DNA of 59,280 nucleotides from Candidatus Eiseniibacteriota bacterium (lineage in GTDB: Bacteria; Orphanbacterota; Orphanbacteria; Orphanbacterales; Orphanbacteraceae), in NCBI GenBank assembly GCA_024276995.1, contig JAJRWB010000077.1, positions 1 to 59,280 of the forward strand, in the 5' to 3' direction. A program made the position numbers and the translations under genes. The notes under the pieces were generated by a model. The model worked only from the letters and a program-made list of their open reading frames with translations, had not been told where the DNA came from and did no database searches. Shown one piece after another: positions 1 through 12,016 of the stretch (positions are counted from its first letter, which is position 1; each line of letters starts with the position of its first letter).

Positions 1-1542
1 CGCCACCCACTCCTCACGGGAGTGCTCTTCCTCCCGATCATCGTGGCGCTCACCGTCGGGGCGGCGAAGCTCACCGGCTTCGGCCCGGCGGACGACGACG
101 ACACGACCGGTATGAAGCAGAACAACCTCTACGTCCGCCTCTACTTCATCGACAACACGAACGTGTACGGCGTACGCGATTACGTCGACCGCGTGGAGGA
201 GTTCCTCCTTCCCCGTATCGATTCGCTCGGCATCGAATCGCTTTACACGTTCTACCAGGATAACACCGCCGCATTCGGTCTGTTCTTCAAGGAACCGGGA
301 GAGATGAGCGACAGGAAGATTCTCGACCTGAGAAAGTGGCTCCGTGCGAATCTTCCCGTCCTCGCCGGCGCGAAGTATCGCTTCGGAAACGACGATGATT
401 CGGGACGGGGCGCGAAGAATCTTTCGCTCACCCTCTTCGGCGAGGACAGCGCGCTGCTCGGCGAAATCGCCGCCGAAACGCGCCGGCGCCTCTCGCTGAT
501 GGGCGGCGTGGAGGATATACGGGACGACTCCCGCGCCGGGAAGGACGAGATCCGCGTCACCCTCGACAGGAGCCGTGCGGCGCGGTTCGGCATCGACTCG
601 CGCACCGTTTCGCAGGTTCTCGGACTCACGTTCCGCGGTATTCCCTTGGGCGAGTTTCAAGGAAAGGAGCGCGAAATCGAACTCGGCATCGTGCTCGAGC
701 CGTCGGACAGACGGAACATCGAGAACCTGAAGCAGCTTCCCCTCAGTTACCGGGACGGGGCGCCCGTGCGTCTCGCCCAGGTGGCGGATTTCGGCTTCGG
801 CAAGGGTCCGCGGACGATCGAGAGGGAAGGGCAGAAGACAGCGATCACCGTGCGGGGAAGCTACGAAGGTGAGGATTTCACGAGATTCACGAAGCGCGTG
901 GAGAGGATGATGAACTCCCTCGATCTGCCCGCCGGATACGGATGGTCGTTCGGAAAGGAGCTGCGCCGGCAAAGAGAGGAGAGAAGCGACCTGGGAATCA
1001 ACGCGCTCCTCGCCGTTTGCTGCGTCTACTTCGTCATGGCCGCCCTGTTCGAGTCGTTCCTCCATCCCCTGGTGATCATGCTCTGCATCCCCTTCGCCGG
1101 GCTCGGCGTGGTGTGGACCATGATGATCACCCGGACGCCGTTCAATATCATGGCGATGATCGGCATCGTCATCCTCATCGGCATCGTGGTGAATAACGGG
1201 ATCGTCCTTCTCGCCCACATCAACATGCTGCGCCGGAAGGGAAGACCGCGCACCGCCGCCATCACGGAAGGGTGCGCCGACCGTTTCCGTCCCATCGTGA
1301 TGACGGCGTCGACGACGATCCTCGGCCTCCTCCCGCTCGCCGTGGGCCGCGCGGCGGTGGCGGGCGGCTACTACTACCCCCTCGCCCGCGCGGTGATGGG
1401 CGGTCTCGCGGTGAGCACGCTTCTCACGCTGGTGGTGCTTCCCACGTTCTACGTTCTCGCCGAGATGTCGGTGGAACGGTTGAAGAAGACGTACCGGTGG
1501 GGCGTGAAGGGCGCTCCCCTCCCATGGCGGGAGGAAGGGTGA
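1..1542 (+). CDS. RND-family efflux transporter, C-terminal half (5'-truncated by window edge)
   Basis: The frame is open from base 1, so the GTG at 22 is internal and the gene starts outside the window. The visible 513 residues match the second half of an AcrB/HAE1-type proton-driven inner-membrane exporter. One transmembrane stretch is followed by a large periplasmic porter region (roughly residues 30-310). A run of membrane helices comes next, including a GIVVNNGIVLLAH helix and a PIVMTASTTILGLLPLA helix, both characteristic of RND pumps. The family is normally about 1,040 residues. Neither the membrane-fusion partner nor an outer-membrane factor is visible here. It converges on the phosphofructokinase gene with 39 bp between stops and no clear terminator. 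Substrate cannot be told from sequence. Confidence 0.9.
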   Translation, partial: RHPLLTGVLFLPIIVALTVGAAKLTGFGPADDDDTTGMKQNNLYVRLYFIDNTNVYGVRDYVDRVEEFLLPRIDSLGIESLYTFYQDNTAAFGLFFKEPGEMSDRKILDLRKWLRANLPVLAGAKYRFGNDDDSGRGAKNLSLTLFGEDSALLGEIAAETRRRLSLMGGVEDIRDDSRAGKDEIRVTLDRSRAARFGIDSRTVSQVLGLTFRGIPLGEFQGKEREIELGIVLEPSDRRNIENLKQLPLSYRDGAPVRLAQVADFGFGKGPRTIEREGQKTAITVRGSYEGEDFTRFTKRVERMMNSLDLPAGYGWSFGKELRRQREERSDLGINALLAVCCVYFVMAALFESFLHPLVIMLCIPFAGLGVVWTMMITRTPFNIMAMIGIVILIGIVVNNGIVLLAHINMLRRKGRPRTAAITEGCADRFRPIVMTASTTILGLLPLAVGRAAVAGGYYYPLARAVMGGLAVSTLLTLVVLPTFYVLAEMSVERLKKTYRWGVKGAPLPWREEG

Positions 1543-1581
1543 CACTTTCCGCGCGACGCCGCTTCTTCCAGATGGGGACGC

Positions 1582-2862
<1,281 letters not shown>

Positions 2863-2908
2863 CGCATCTCTCCTCCCACCGGTTCTTTTCGTCATGTCCG
2901 GTTTCCGT

Positions 2909-2921
2909 ACTATACTATAAA
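2909..2921. promoter_or_regulatory. AT-rich divergent promoter region between pfk and the E1 gene
   Basis: The only AT-rich island between the two divergent starts reads TATACTATAAA (2911-2921) on plus. This gives overlapping -10 candidates for the E1 gene, and the reverse complement gives TATAGT (2914-2919) for pfk. No convincing -35 hexamer lies at 16-18 bp on either strand. I therefore mark it as the likely shared promoter zone rather than a defined promoter. Confidence 0.3.
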
Positions 2922-2991
2922 GAGTGTTCGCCACCAGGAACGGAGAAAAACCGGCCCCGCCGGCATGGCCGCGGGCCTTGCGGAGCATTCC

Positions 2992-5440
<2,449 letters not shown>

Positions 5441-5485
5441 CTCCCCGATTCGAAGCGCCACGTGAGACCCGGGAACGGGCCGGTG

Positions 5486-7756
5486 TCAGGGAAGATAGGC
5501 CGTGCTCTTCAGGTAGATCCGCGCCGTCGAAGCCGGAAGGGTCACCCGGAGAGAACCGCCCTCCACCGCCACCTCATTCGCGCTCCCCTCTTCCGGGTCG
5601 AAGAGATACCACGTTCCCGGCGCGGGAAACGGGACATCCAGCTCGTGGGTATCGTGATCGAAGTTCATCGCCACGACGATATCGGCACCGCTTTCCGACG
5701 CGGTACGATAACGCCAAAAAGCGATCGTCTTATCCTGCTGGCTCGGCCCGGTGTTCACCTCCCACTGGTCGCCGAAAAACGCGATCCCGCCCGACGCGAG
5801 CGTCGGGTGCGCCAGGCGAAGGCGGATCAGGTTCGCATAAACCGCCCGCAGGCCCTCGTCGCCGGCCGCCCAGTCGATCTTGTTCGGCGTCGGATCCTGG
5901 GGAATGTAGTTGCCGGCGCCGATCTCCTCGCCCATGTAGATCATCGGGATCCCGGTGGCGGTGAGAAGCGCCGCGGCGCCGAGTTTTCCCTTCGCCGCAC
6001 CGCCGATGAGCGCCGCCTCCGGCGAACCGGCCTGCTCCACCTCCCACGTCAGGCGCCTCTCGTCGTGGCTCACGATGTACTTCACCTCGTTCAGATACGA
6101 AGGATAGCCGGCCGTCGGCTCTATCACGTTGGCGAACGCCCACATCGGGTTGTCCGCCGCGTCGAACGAGCCGAGGGGCGGACCACCGAAGCGCCCCTCA
6201 TACGTATCCTCCTCGAGAAGGGCCATGACGATTTGCTGGAAGTTGTTCGCCGTCCCCCCCCAATCGTCGGTGTGTTGCCCGCCCCACTGCGCATCGAGTC
6301 CGGCGGCGGTAACACTGTTCGACGGCGGGAAGCGGAAGTCTTCACCGATAACGAAGAAGTCGGGATGGCGCCGGCGCACCTCGGCCCGCCACCAGGCGTA
6401 GCCGGCGTAGTCGTCGGCGTCGACGAGATCCATGCGGAAGCCGTCGATGCCGTACCGCTCGATCCAGAAGAGGGTGCAGTCGAGAAAGAACGCGCGCATC
6501 CGATCGGAATACCAGTTGAGCTGCTTCATGCCGAACACGTCGCCCTGGTCGTGATTGATGAAAACGCCCCGTTCGCCCCTCTCGTCGATCCTTTCGAGAG
6601 GCGCTCCCCTGCCGACGTGGTTGAACACCATGTCGAGGATCACCGCGATCCCGTTCGCATGGGCTTCCGCAACGAGGGAAGCGAACTGTTCGGGTGATCC
6701 GTAATCAGGTTCGGGGGCGAAGTAGAACTGGGGCTCGTATCCCCAGTTGAAGTCATCGGGCCTCACTCCCGTCACCGGAAGGAGCTCGATCGCGTTGATC
6801 CCCAAGGCGGCGAGATTCTGAGCGCCACCGGTGAGAGCCGTTCGGATCGCCTCGAAATCTCCCGCCGGACTGAAGTCCCACGTGAACAGCTCATAGATCA
6901 CCAGCTTCGTCCGGTCGACCCCGCCCGCCAGGGGCGTCACCGGCGCGGGGAGCGGCGTCCCCGCCACCGAGTTGTAGCCGCCGAAGCCGTCGGGCGAAAG
7001 CCGCGTCGCACGGGGGTCGCCGATCCACTCTTTACGCCCCGAACCGGGATCGCGGAGGATGAACTTGTACTTCACGGCGCCGGCGGCTTGAATCATCAGG
7101 CCGAGATCCCCCCCGCCCGGCGCGGTGAAGAGCCTGTATTCATCCGCCGACGGCGCCCAGTTATTGAAGCTCCCCGAAACGAAGACTTCCGGAACACCGG
7201 GCGCAACGAGAGTGAAATCGATCCCGTCGTTTCCGATCGTTTCGACCGGCGACGGCACGGGAATCCGAAGGTGAGGCGGAGCGGTCGAATCGACCGGGGC
7301 GGCTCGGAACGTCACCGCCGCGGCGGGATCGACGATCCAACCGTCCGGGTAGAAGCGCGGCGCCGTGAAGAGGAGACCGACGTCGGCCGAGTCGCCCGGC
7401 GCGAGATCGAAGCCGCCGTCGGCGGCGGGCACGGACTTCCCTGCGCGATGAATCACCGCCGTTTCTCCCACCTCGACGAAACGATCGGGAACCGCGAACT
7501 CGACGGCGACCTCCCTCGCGGCGCCGTCCCCGTCGTTGGCGATGCCGATCTGGATGAGAATCGTGTCGCCCGCCGTCGCTTCGGTGCCGTCCGGTGCCGA
7601 AAGAGCGGCCGCCACGCGCAGATCGGGCGCGCCGTCGCCGTTCCCATTATCGTCGCCGCCGTCGCCGCCCGACGCGGGGGCGATCGTGTCGTCACCGCAG
7701 GACGAAAGGACGAAGAGGAAAACGGCGATGAACATTGTCCGGGCGAAAAGATTCAC
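5486..7756 (-). CDS. GH13 alpha-amylase-family lipoprotein with N-terminal accessory domains
   Basis: A 756-residue exported glycoside hydrolase acting on alpha-glucans. The signal peptide ends in a lipobox (VLSSC, Cys20), so it is probably membrane-anchored. A CARDB-like beta domain (about 45-155) is followed by a CBM48/E-set-like domain (about 175-265, with VFVSGSFNNW) and a GH13 barrel from about 285. All GH13 regions are present: DMVFNH (375-380), GFRMD with nucleophile Asp443, IGED with acid Glu472, and SHDE with Asp565. The barrel resembles branching/debranching-type enzymes, but exact specificity is unclear. The GTG start at 7756 has AAGGAA eight bases upstream; an internal ATG at 7735 lacks one. 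It converges on the E1 gene. Confidence 0.88.
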   Translation of the reverse strand: MNLFARTMFIAVFLFVLSSCGDDTIAPASGGDGGDDNGNGDGAPDLRVAAALSAPDGTEATAGDTILIQIGIANDGDGAAREVAVEFAVPDRFVEVGETAVIHRAGKSVPAADGGFDLAPGDSADVGLLFTAPRFYPDGWIVDPAAAVTFRAAPVDSTAPPHLRIPVPSPVETIGNDGIDFTLVAPGVPEVFVSGSFNNWAPSADEYRLFTAPGGGDLGLMIQAAGAVKYKFILRDPGSGRKEWIGDPRATRLSPDGFGGYNSVAGTPLPAPVTPLAGGVDRTKLVIYELFTWDFSPAGDFEAIRTALTGGAQNLAALGINAIELLPVTGVRPDDFNWGYEPQFYFAPEPDYGSPEQFASLVAEAHANGIAVILDMVFNHVGRGAPLERIDERGERGVFINHDQGDVFGMKQLNWYSDRMRAFFLDCTLFWIERYGIDGFRMDLVDADDYAGYAWWRAEVRRRHPDFFVIGEDFRFPPSNSVTAAGLDAQWGGQHTDDWGGTANNFQQIVMALLEEDTYEGRFGGPPLGSFDAADNPMWAFANVIEPTAGYPSYLNEVKYIVSHDERRLTWEVEQAGSPEAALIGGAAKGKLGAAALLTATGIPMIYMGEEIGAGNYIPQDPTPNKIDWAAGDEGLRAVYANLIRLRLAHPTLASGGIAFFGDQWEVNTGPSQQDKTIAFWRYRTASESGADIVVAMNFDHDTHELDVPFPAPGTWYLFDPEEGSANEVAVEGGSLRVTLPASTARIYLKSTAYLP

Positions 7757-7799
7757 TCTATTTCCTTGAAATACGAATCGAACCGGGATCGGCCGGCGT

Positions 7800-8489
7800 C
7801 TACATCTCGCCTTCCACGCCCACGGAGAGGGAAACGCGATGAATCCCTTCGATGGAAGAGAGTTCGGTCACCACGTCGGCGCACCGCGCCGGCTCCTTCA
7901 GGATCACGCCGTATCTGTGGCGCATCACTTCGCCGGAGCGCGCCGAGCGGAGCGCCATGAGACTCTGCCGGCGGAAATGCTTCCGGAAGACCGCCTTGTA
8001 CTCTTCCGCGTCGAGGTCGGCGTCGGCCGCAAGCGTGTCGAACGTGAGGATGAAGGCGTGCCGCGTCGATACGCCGTGACCGGCGAGGTGCAGGATCACG
8101 ATGAAAAGCCCGATCAGAAGCGTCCCGATCCAGGCGAGGGGGAGGTTCCCCGTGCCCGCCGCCATGCCCGCGCCGAGGGAGTAGAAGACGAACGCCGTGT
8201 CGCGCGTATCTTTCACCGCCGTGCGGAAGCGGATGATCGACATGGCGCCGGCGAGACCGAACGCCCGGGCGATGTTGTTGTCGATCACCATGATCACCAT
8301 GCCCATAATCATCGACACGAGCACCAAGGTGTTCACGAACGAGTACGACCAGGTGAGCTGGCAATGGGTTCTCCTGTAGATCCACGAAACGAAAAGACCG
8401 AGGAGGAAGGCGCTGCCGCAGTTCGCCGCGATCTGCGCCGCGTTCCACGACTCGCCCGGACGGACGATGGTTTTCAGGAATTCATCCAT
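7800..8489 (-). CDS. DUF4956 membrane protein
   Basis: A 229-residue protein with four predicted helices in its first half (for example FLLGLFVSWIY, a long VLVSMIMGMVIMVI helix and LIGLFIVILHLAG), the conserved GAMSIIRFRTAVKDTRDTAF block, and a soluble C-terminal domain. This matches the DUF4956 family. Family members commonly sit beside a VTC-type polyphosphate polymerase. Here the upstream overlapping reading frame carries only the first residues of such a domain. The ATG at 8489 overlaps the preceding stop by one base (TGATG) and has GGAGGGG upstream, indicating translational coupling. Function is unknown; a role with a polyphosphate or CotH-like system is inferred only from family context. 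Confidence 0.8.
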   Translation of the reverse strand: MDEFLKTIVRPGESWNAAQIAANCGSAFLLGLFVSWIYRRTHCQLTWSYSFVNTLVLVSMIMGMVIMVIDNNIARAFGLAGAMSIIRFRTAVKDTRDTAFVFYSLGAGMAAGTGNLPLAWIGTLLIGLFIVILHLAGHGVSTRHAFILTFDTLAADADLDAEEYKAVFRKHFRRQSLMALRSARSGEVMRHRYGVILKEPARCADVVTELSSIEGIHRVSLSVGVEGEM

Positions 8490-8665
8490 CACCCCTCCCC
8501 GTGAGGGTCGATCCGCAAATGGAGATCGATCCATTCCCGGATAAGGGCGATCGAATCGGCGGGAACGGGAAACTTCCGTTCGTATCGGGCGACACGCGAC
8601 GCCGCCGACACGGCGAATAAAAGCCATCCGGCGGCGGCGGTCGGGACGATGACGGACGAAGCCAT
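8489..8665 (-). pseudogene. N-terminal fragment of a VTC-type polyphosphate polymerase domain
   Basis: A 58-codon frame ends in TGA overlapping the DUF4956 start codon. After a hydrophobic N-terminus it reads RVARYERKFPVP...REWIDLHL. This matches the conserved opening of VTC-domain polymerases (RYERKF followed by a helix ending near WLxxH), whose intact domain is about 230-250 residues. VTC polymerase followed by DUF4956 is a common gene pair. The simplest reading is that most of the VTC gene was deleted while coupling to DUF4956 survived. ATG 8665 is the longest start; the GTG at 8611 is also possible. The assignment rests on a short segment and is moderate. Confidence 0.5.
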
Positions 8666-8705
8666 TCGTCGCTCACCTCGAAAAGGGTGTCGTGCGCCAC
8701 TCCGA

Positions 8706-9662
8706 TCAGCCGAGCATTGCGTCCACTTCGGCGCACGTGGAGCGCACCGCTTCGACGCTCCTGTCGAGCGCCTCCTTCTCCGACGCCGTGAGATCGACCT
8801 CGATCACCTTCTCGAGACCGCCGGCACCGAGCACGCCGGGCACACCGACGAAAAGACCGTCCACGCCGTACTCCCCCTCGAGGCGAGCGCACACGGGCAT
8901 CACTTTCTTCCGGTCGTACGCCACCGCGCCGGCCATTTCGAGGGCCGCCCACGCGGGCGAGACGAACGCGGAACCGGTGCCGAGCATGCCGACCACTTCC
9001 GCGCCCGCCTTGCGGGTGCGCGTCTCGATCTTTTCGAGTTCGTCGGCGGCGATGAATTTCTCCACAGACATACCGGCGATCCGGCAGCAGCTTCTCACCG
9101 GCACCATCGTATCGCCGTGTCCGCCGAGCACGAGGGCCTCCACGTTATCGACCGATACGCCGGCCGCCCGGGCGACGAAGAGACGGTATCGCGCGGAATC
9201 GAGCACCCCCGCCATACCGAAAAGGCGGTTCTTCGACGGATTCATCTTCTTGTGAAGCGTGTAGACGATCGCGTCGAGCGGGTTGGCGATCGAGATGACG
9301 ATCGCTTCCGGCGCGTTTTCCATGATCCCCGCCGCCACCTTGCTCGTGATGGCGAGGTTCGTCTTCAGCAGTTCTTCTCTCGTGGGGATCGTCCCGTCGG
9401 GCCGTTTCTTCCGCGGCACGCCGGCGGTGTTGATGATCAGGTCCGCCCCGGCGAGCACGTCGTAATCCTTGCCGCCGGTGAGAGTGATATCGACGCCGAT
9501 GATCGGCGTTCCCTCGGAAATGTCGAGACATTTGCCCGCCGCGAAATCGGGCGGGAGGATGTCCATGAGAGCCACTTCCCGGGCGAGCTTCCTGCGGGTG
9601 ATCTCCTGAATCAGGACCCCACCGATATTGCCGCCGCCGACGACCCCAATCTTCTTCAACAT
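8706..9662 (-). CDS. mdh: Malate dehydrogenase (LDH-like family, NAD-dependent)
   Basis: A 318-residue TCA-cycle enzyme oxidising malate to oxaloacetate in the cytoplasm. GGGNIGG is the dinucleotide-binding loop, and an Asp in ALMDI ends beta-2, which favours NAD over NADP. GGHGDTMVP carries the catalytic histidine. The active-site loop reads GVPRKKRPDGTIPTREEL. The arginine after GVP is the malate-specifying residue where lactate enzymes have Gln, and the loop carries a few extra residues (KKRPDGTIP) compared with common versions. The ATG at 9662 follows AGGG; the upstream in-frame ATG at 9725 would add 21 unconserved residues. Lactate dehydrogenase is the less likely alternative. Confidence 0.92.
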   Translation of the reverse strand: MLKKIGVVGGGNIGGVLIQEITRRKLAREVALMDILPPDFAAGKCLDISEGTPIIGVDITLTGGKDYDVLAGADLIINTAGVPRKKRPDGTIPTREELLKTNLAITSKVAAGIMENAPEAIVISIANPLDAIVYTLHKKMNPSKNRLFGMAGVLDSARYRLFVARAAGVSVDNVEALVLGGHGDTMVPVRSCCRIAGMSVEKFIAADELEKIETRTRKAGAEVVGMLGTGSAFVSPAWAALEMAGAVAYDRKKVMPVCARLEGEYGVDGLFVGVPGVLGAGGLEKVIEVDLTASEKEALDRSVEAVRSTCAEVDAMLG

Positions 9663-9886
9663 GACACAAGACCCTTTCTGCTTTGATCGAAACGCCTCGG
9701 GCTCGGCGGAATGCGTTTCCGCCATCCGGGACCCGCTGAACCGGTGATCCGGACCGGGCGCGCCGCCCCGGGACGGCGGTCACCCGTATCAGATGGTAGG
9801 CCCGGCAAGGCGGGAGATCAACCGAAAGGGAAAACATGCGCAAAAGCGATCGCTTCCCCGTTTTCTCGGCGATCCACTTTTCTCCA

Positions 9887-9915
9887 TTTGCGTCCCCTCG
9901 CCCGGGGGATAGAAT
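9887..9915 (+). promoter_or_regulatory. Candidate promoter for a leaderless transcript (serine hydrolase gene)
   Basis: TAGAAT at 9910-9915 lies five bases before the ATG at 9921, and TTTGCG (9887-9892) sits 17 bp upstream. Transcription starting six or seven bases after the -10 element would begin at or beside the start codon. The only purine-rich match, GAGG, is one base from the ATG and so unsuitable as a ribosome binding site. Confidence 0.45.
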
Positions 9916-9920
9916 GAGGC

Positions 9921-11081
9921 ATGGTCGATCGAGGACGGACCGGCGGACTCGTCGCGACTCCGCGCGGGCGGCCGGCATTCACGAACAGGGCGTGGAAAGC
10001 GGTGTGCGCAGGGCTGCTCATCGCGTTTTCCTCGTGCGGGCCGTCCGGAACGGATCCGGCCGGCGAGAACGGGGAAGAGTGCCGCTCAACGCTGGAAGAC
10101 CGGATGTCCGCGGTTCTCTCGCAGATCGAAACGGACAGGGATTTCACGCTCTACATCGAGGCGGAGGACGGTGGCTCGTACACATACAGCCGGGGAAGAT
10201 CCACGCTCCGGACATCGTACAAGTCGGCGTCGACCTCCAAGTGGGTGACGGCGACGATCATCCTGCGGCTGGTCGACCGGGGAGTGCTCTCCCTCGCCGA
10301 TCGCCCGAAGGATCTGATTCCCGACTGGCCGATTCCCGACTCGGACTCTCTTTCCGAAATCACCCTCGCCGACCTGTTGAGCTTCACATCGGGCCTGACC
10401 GACGAGCCTTTATGTGTCAATTTACCGGGCGATAATTATGCAGCCTGTGTCAGGCGGATCGCGGAAATCAATCGTGGAAACGGCAAGATCCCCGGGACAG
10501 AATTCCATTACGGGTCCGCCCATCTGCAGGTCGCCGGGTTGATGGCGATCGAGGCGACCCGAGCCGCTTCGTGGGGCGATCTCTTCGAGGCCTTTCAACA
10601 GGAAACCGGCCTCTTTTCCAACGGTGCCTACGACCTTCCCTCTTCCGATAATCCACGGCTCGCCGGCGGGATGCACTGGCAGGCGAAGGAATATGCCGAT
10701 TTCATCCGGGCATTCTATTTCGGCGATCTACTGAAAGGGGAAACAAAGGAGAAGATGCTGGCCGATCAGATCACCGGGGCGACGATCGGCGACTCCCCGG
10801 CTCTCGATGGGGTCGGCGAAGACTGGCACTACGGTTTCGGCATCTGGCTGCAATGCCCCGGCGCCGTGTTCGACTGCGACAGTACGACCTACTACTCCAG
10901 TCCCGGCGCCTACGGCGCCTACCCGTTCATGAACACCCGGCAGCGCTTCTTCGGAATCGTGGCAAGACAAGGGGCGCTCGGTACGTTCCCGAAGGGAAAA
11001 GCGGTCTACGACGCCGTTGCGGACCTGGCAGAGCGATGGGCCGGAGCGGCGGCATGCGACCGAGTCCGCCGCGGGGAGTAA
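9921..11081 (+). CDS. Beta-lactamase-like serine hydrolase lipoprotein
   Basis: A 386-residue exported protein of the class C beta-lactamase/DD-peptidase (Beta-lactamase PF00144) superfamily. A signal helix ends in FSSCG, a plausible lipobox. The catalytic SxxK motif is STSK within SASTSKWVTA. A YxS-type second motif appears as YGSAHL, and LADLLSFTSGL is the usual family segment after the active-site helix. Four cysteines (for example CVNLPG and CVRRI) suggest disulphides. The third motif is not obvious. Substrate is unknown; esterase or peptidase activity is more likely than antibiotic resistance given the weak second motif. It probably heads a transcript with the barrel lipoprotein downstream. 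Confidence 0.75.
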   Translation: MVDRGRTGGLVATPRGRPAFTNRAWKAVCAGLLIAFSSCGPSGTDPAGENGEECRSTLEDRMSAVLSQIETDRDFTLYIEAEDGGSYTYSRGRSTLRTSYKSASTSKWVTATIILRLVDRGVLSLADRPKDLIPDWPIPDSDSLSEITLADLLSFTSGLTDEPLCVNLPGDNYAACVRRIAEINRGNGKIPGTEFHYGSAHLQVAGLMAIEATRAASWGDLFEAFQQETGLFSNGAYDLPSSDNPRLAGGMHWQAKEYADFIRAFYFGDLLKGETKEKMLADQITGATIGDSPALDGVGEDWHYGFGIWLQCPGAVFDCDSTTYYSSPGAYGAYPFMNTRQRFFGIVARQGALGTFPKGKAVYDAVADLAERWAGAAACDRVRRGE

Positions 11082-11149
11082 GGCCGGGAAGGAAATCTGC
11101 CGATGGAAAGAAGAGGAAAATCGATCTTCTGAAGGAGTCCCGGGAGGAG

Positions 11150-11950
11150 ATGAAGCTGCTCGAGGCCGTCACGGCACCACGTTTCGCCGCACTTCTCATC
11201 ATCATGTTCCTTTCCGGCTGCATGACGCCGCGCACCACCCTTCTCCCCCGGGGGAGCCGTCTCGGCATCGCCGGCGACGTGGCGGTGAGCGCCCAGGGGG
11301 AGAAGGCGACCGCCGCATCGACCGCCGAGGATCTCGGCCTCTCGGCGGAACGGATCTTCTTGCCCCGCATCGACTTCGACTGGGATCGCTTCCATGCGTC
11401 GGCCGAACTCTTTCACACCGACTACACCGGCCTCGGACGGGCGAAGGGCGATCTCTCTTTCGGCAACGCCGAAGTGGCGCCGTCGGTGCCCCTCGAAACG
11501 GAAGCGTCGTTCGATTATGTGATCGGCTCGATGCTCTACGACTTCTACGTGAACGGGACGTTCCGTCTCGGCGCCGGTATCGGCGCCGGGATGACCGCCT
11601 ACGATCTCTACTTCAAGCAGATCACGCCGCCCCCGCTCGAACTCGCCCTCGACGACCGCCTCCCCTTCGGCTACCTCACGGTGAGAGCCTACCGGGACTT
11701 CGGCTTCGCCGATCTTCTCGCCACGGCGAGCGGCCTCGCCTACTCGAGCCAAACATCGGACATCGACTACCTCGAGTTCGAGGGGCGGGCGGGCATTCCC
11801 CTCTTCGACGGCGGGAAGTGGGGCGCCGGCAGCGCTCTCGTCGGCTACCGCTATCACCAGCTCAAGTTCATCTGGACCCCTCCTGAAGGCACTCTCGACC
11901 TCGATCTCGACCTGTACGGTCCCTACGTCGGCCTCGGATACACCTTCTGA
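11150..11950 (+). CDS. Outer-membrane beta-barrel-like lipoprotein
   Basis: I do not recognise a named family. The 266-residue protein starts with a signal helix and lipobox (FLSGC). It then alternates short amphipathic strands with aromatic ends (FDYVIGSMLYDFYVNGTF, FGYLTVRAYRDFGF, GYRYHQLKFIW) and finishes in YVGLGYTF, a terminal aromatic strand typical of outer-membrane barrels. About eight to ten strands fit the length. The ATG at 11150 sits in GGGAGGAGATG with GAAGGAG further upstream, and the longer open frame upstream overlaps the hydrolase gene. It starts 68 bp after the serine hydrolase stop and could be cotranscribed. Confidence 0.6.
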   Translation: MKLLEAVTAPRFAALLIIMFLSGCMTPRTTLLPRGSRLGIAGDVAVSAQGEKATAASTAEDLGLSAERIFLPRIDFDWDRFHASAELFHTDYTGLGRAKGDLSFGNAEVAPSVPLETEASFDYVIGSMLYDFYVNGTFRLGAGIGAGMTAYDLYFKQITPPPLELALDDRLPFGYLTVRAYRDFGFADLLATASGLAYSSQTSDIDYLEFEGRAGIPLFDGGKWGAGSALVGYRYHQLKFIWTPPEGTLDLDLDLYGPYVGLGYTF

Positions 11951-12016
11951 CACACCGTTTCACCGCCCATTCATGAAGGAGAGCGAAAGTGCCGATTCTC
12001 CGACCGGGGAACGCCT

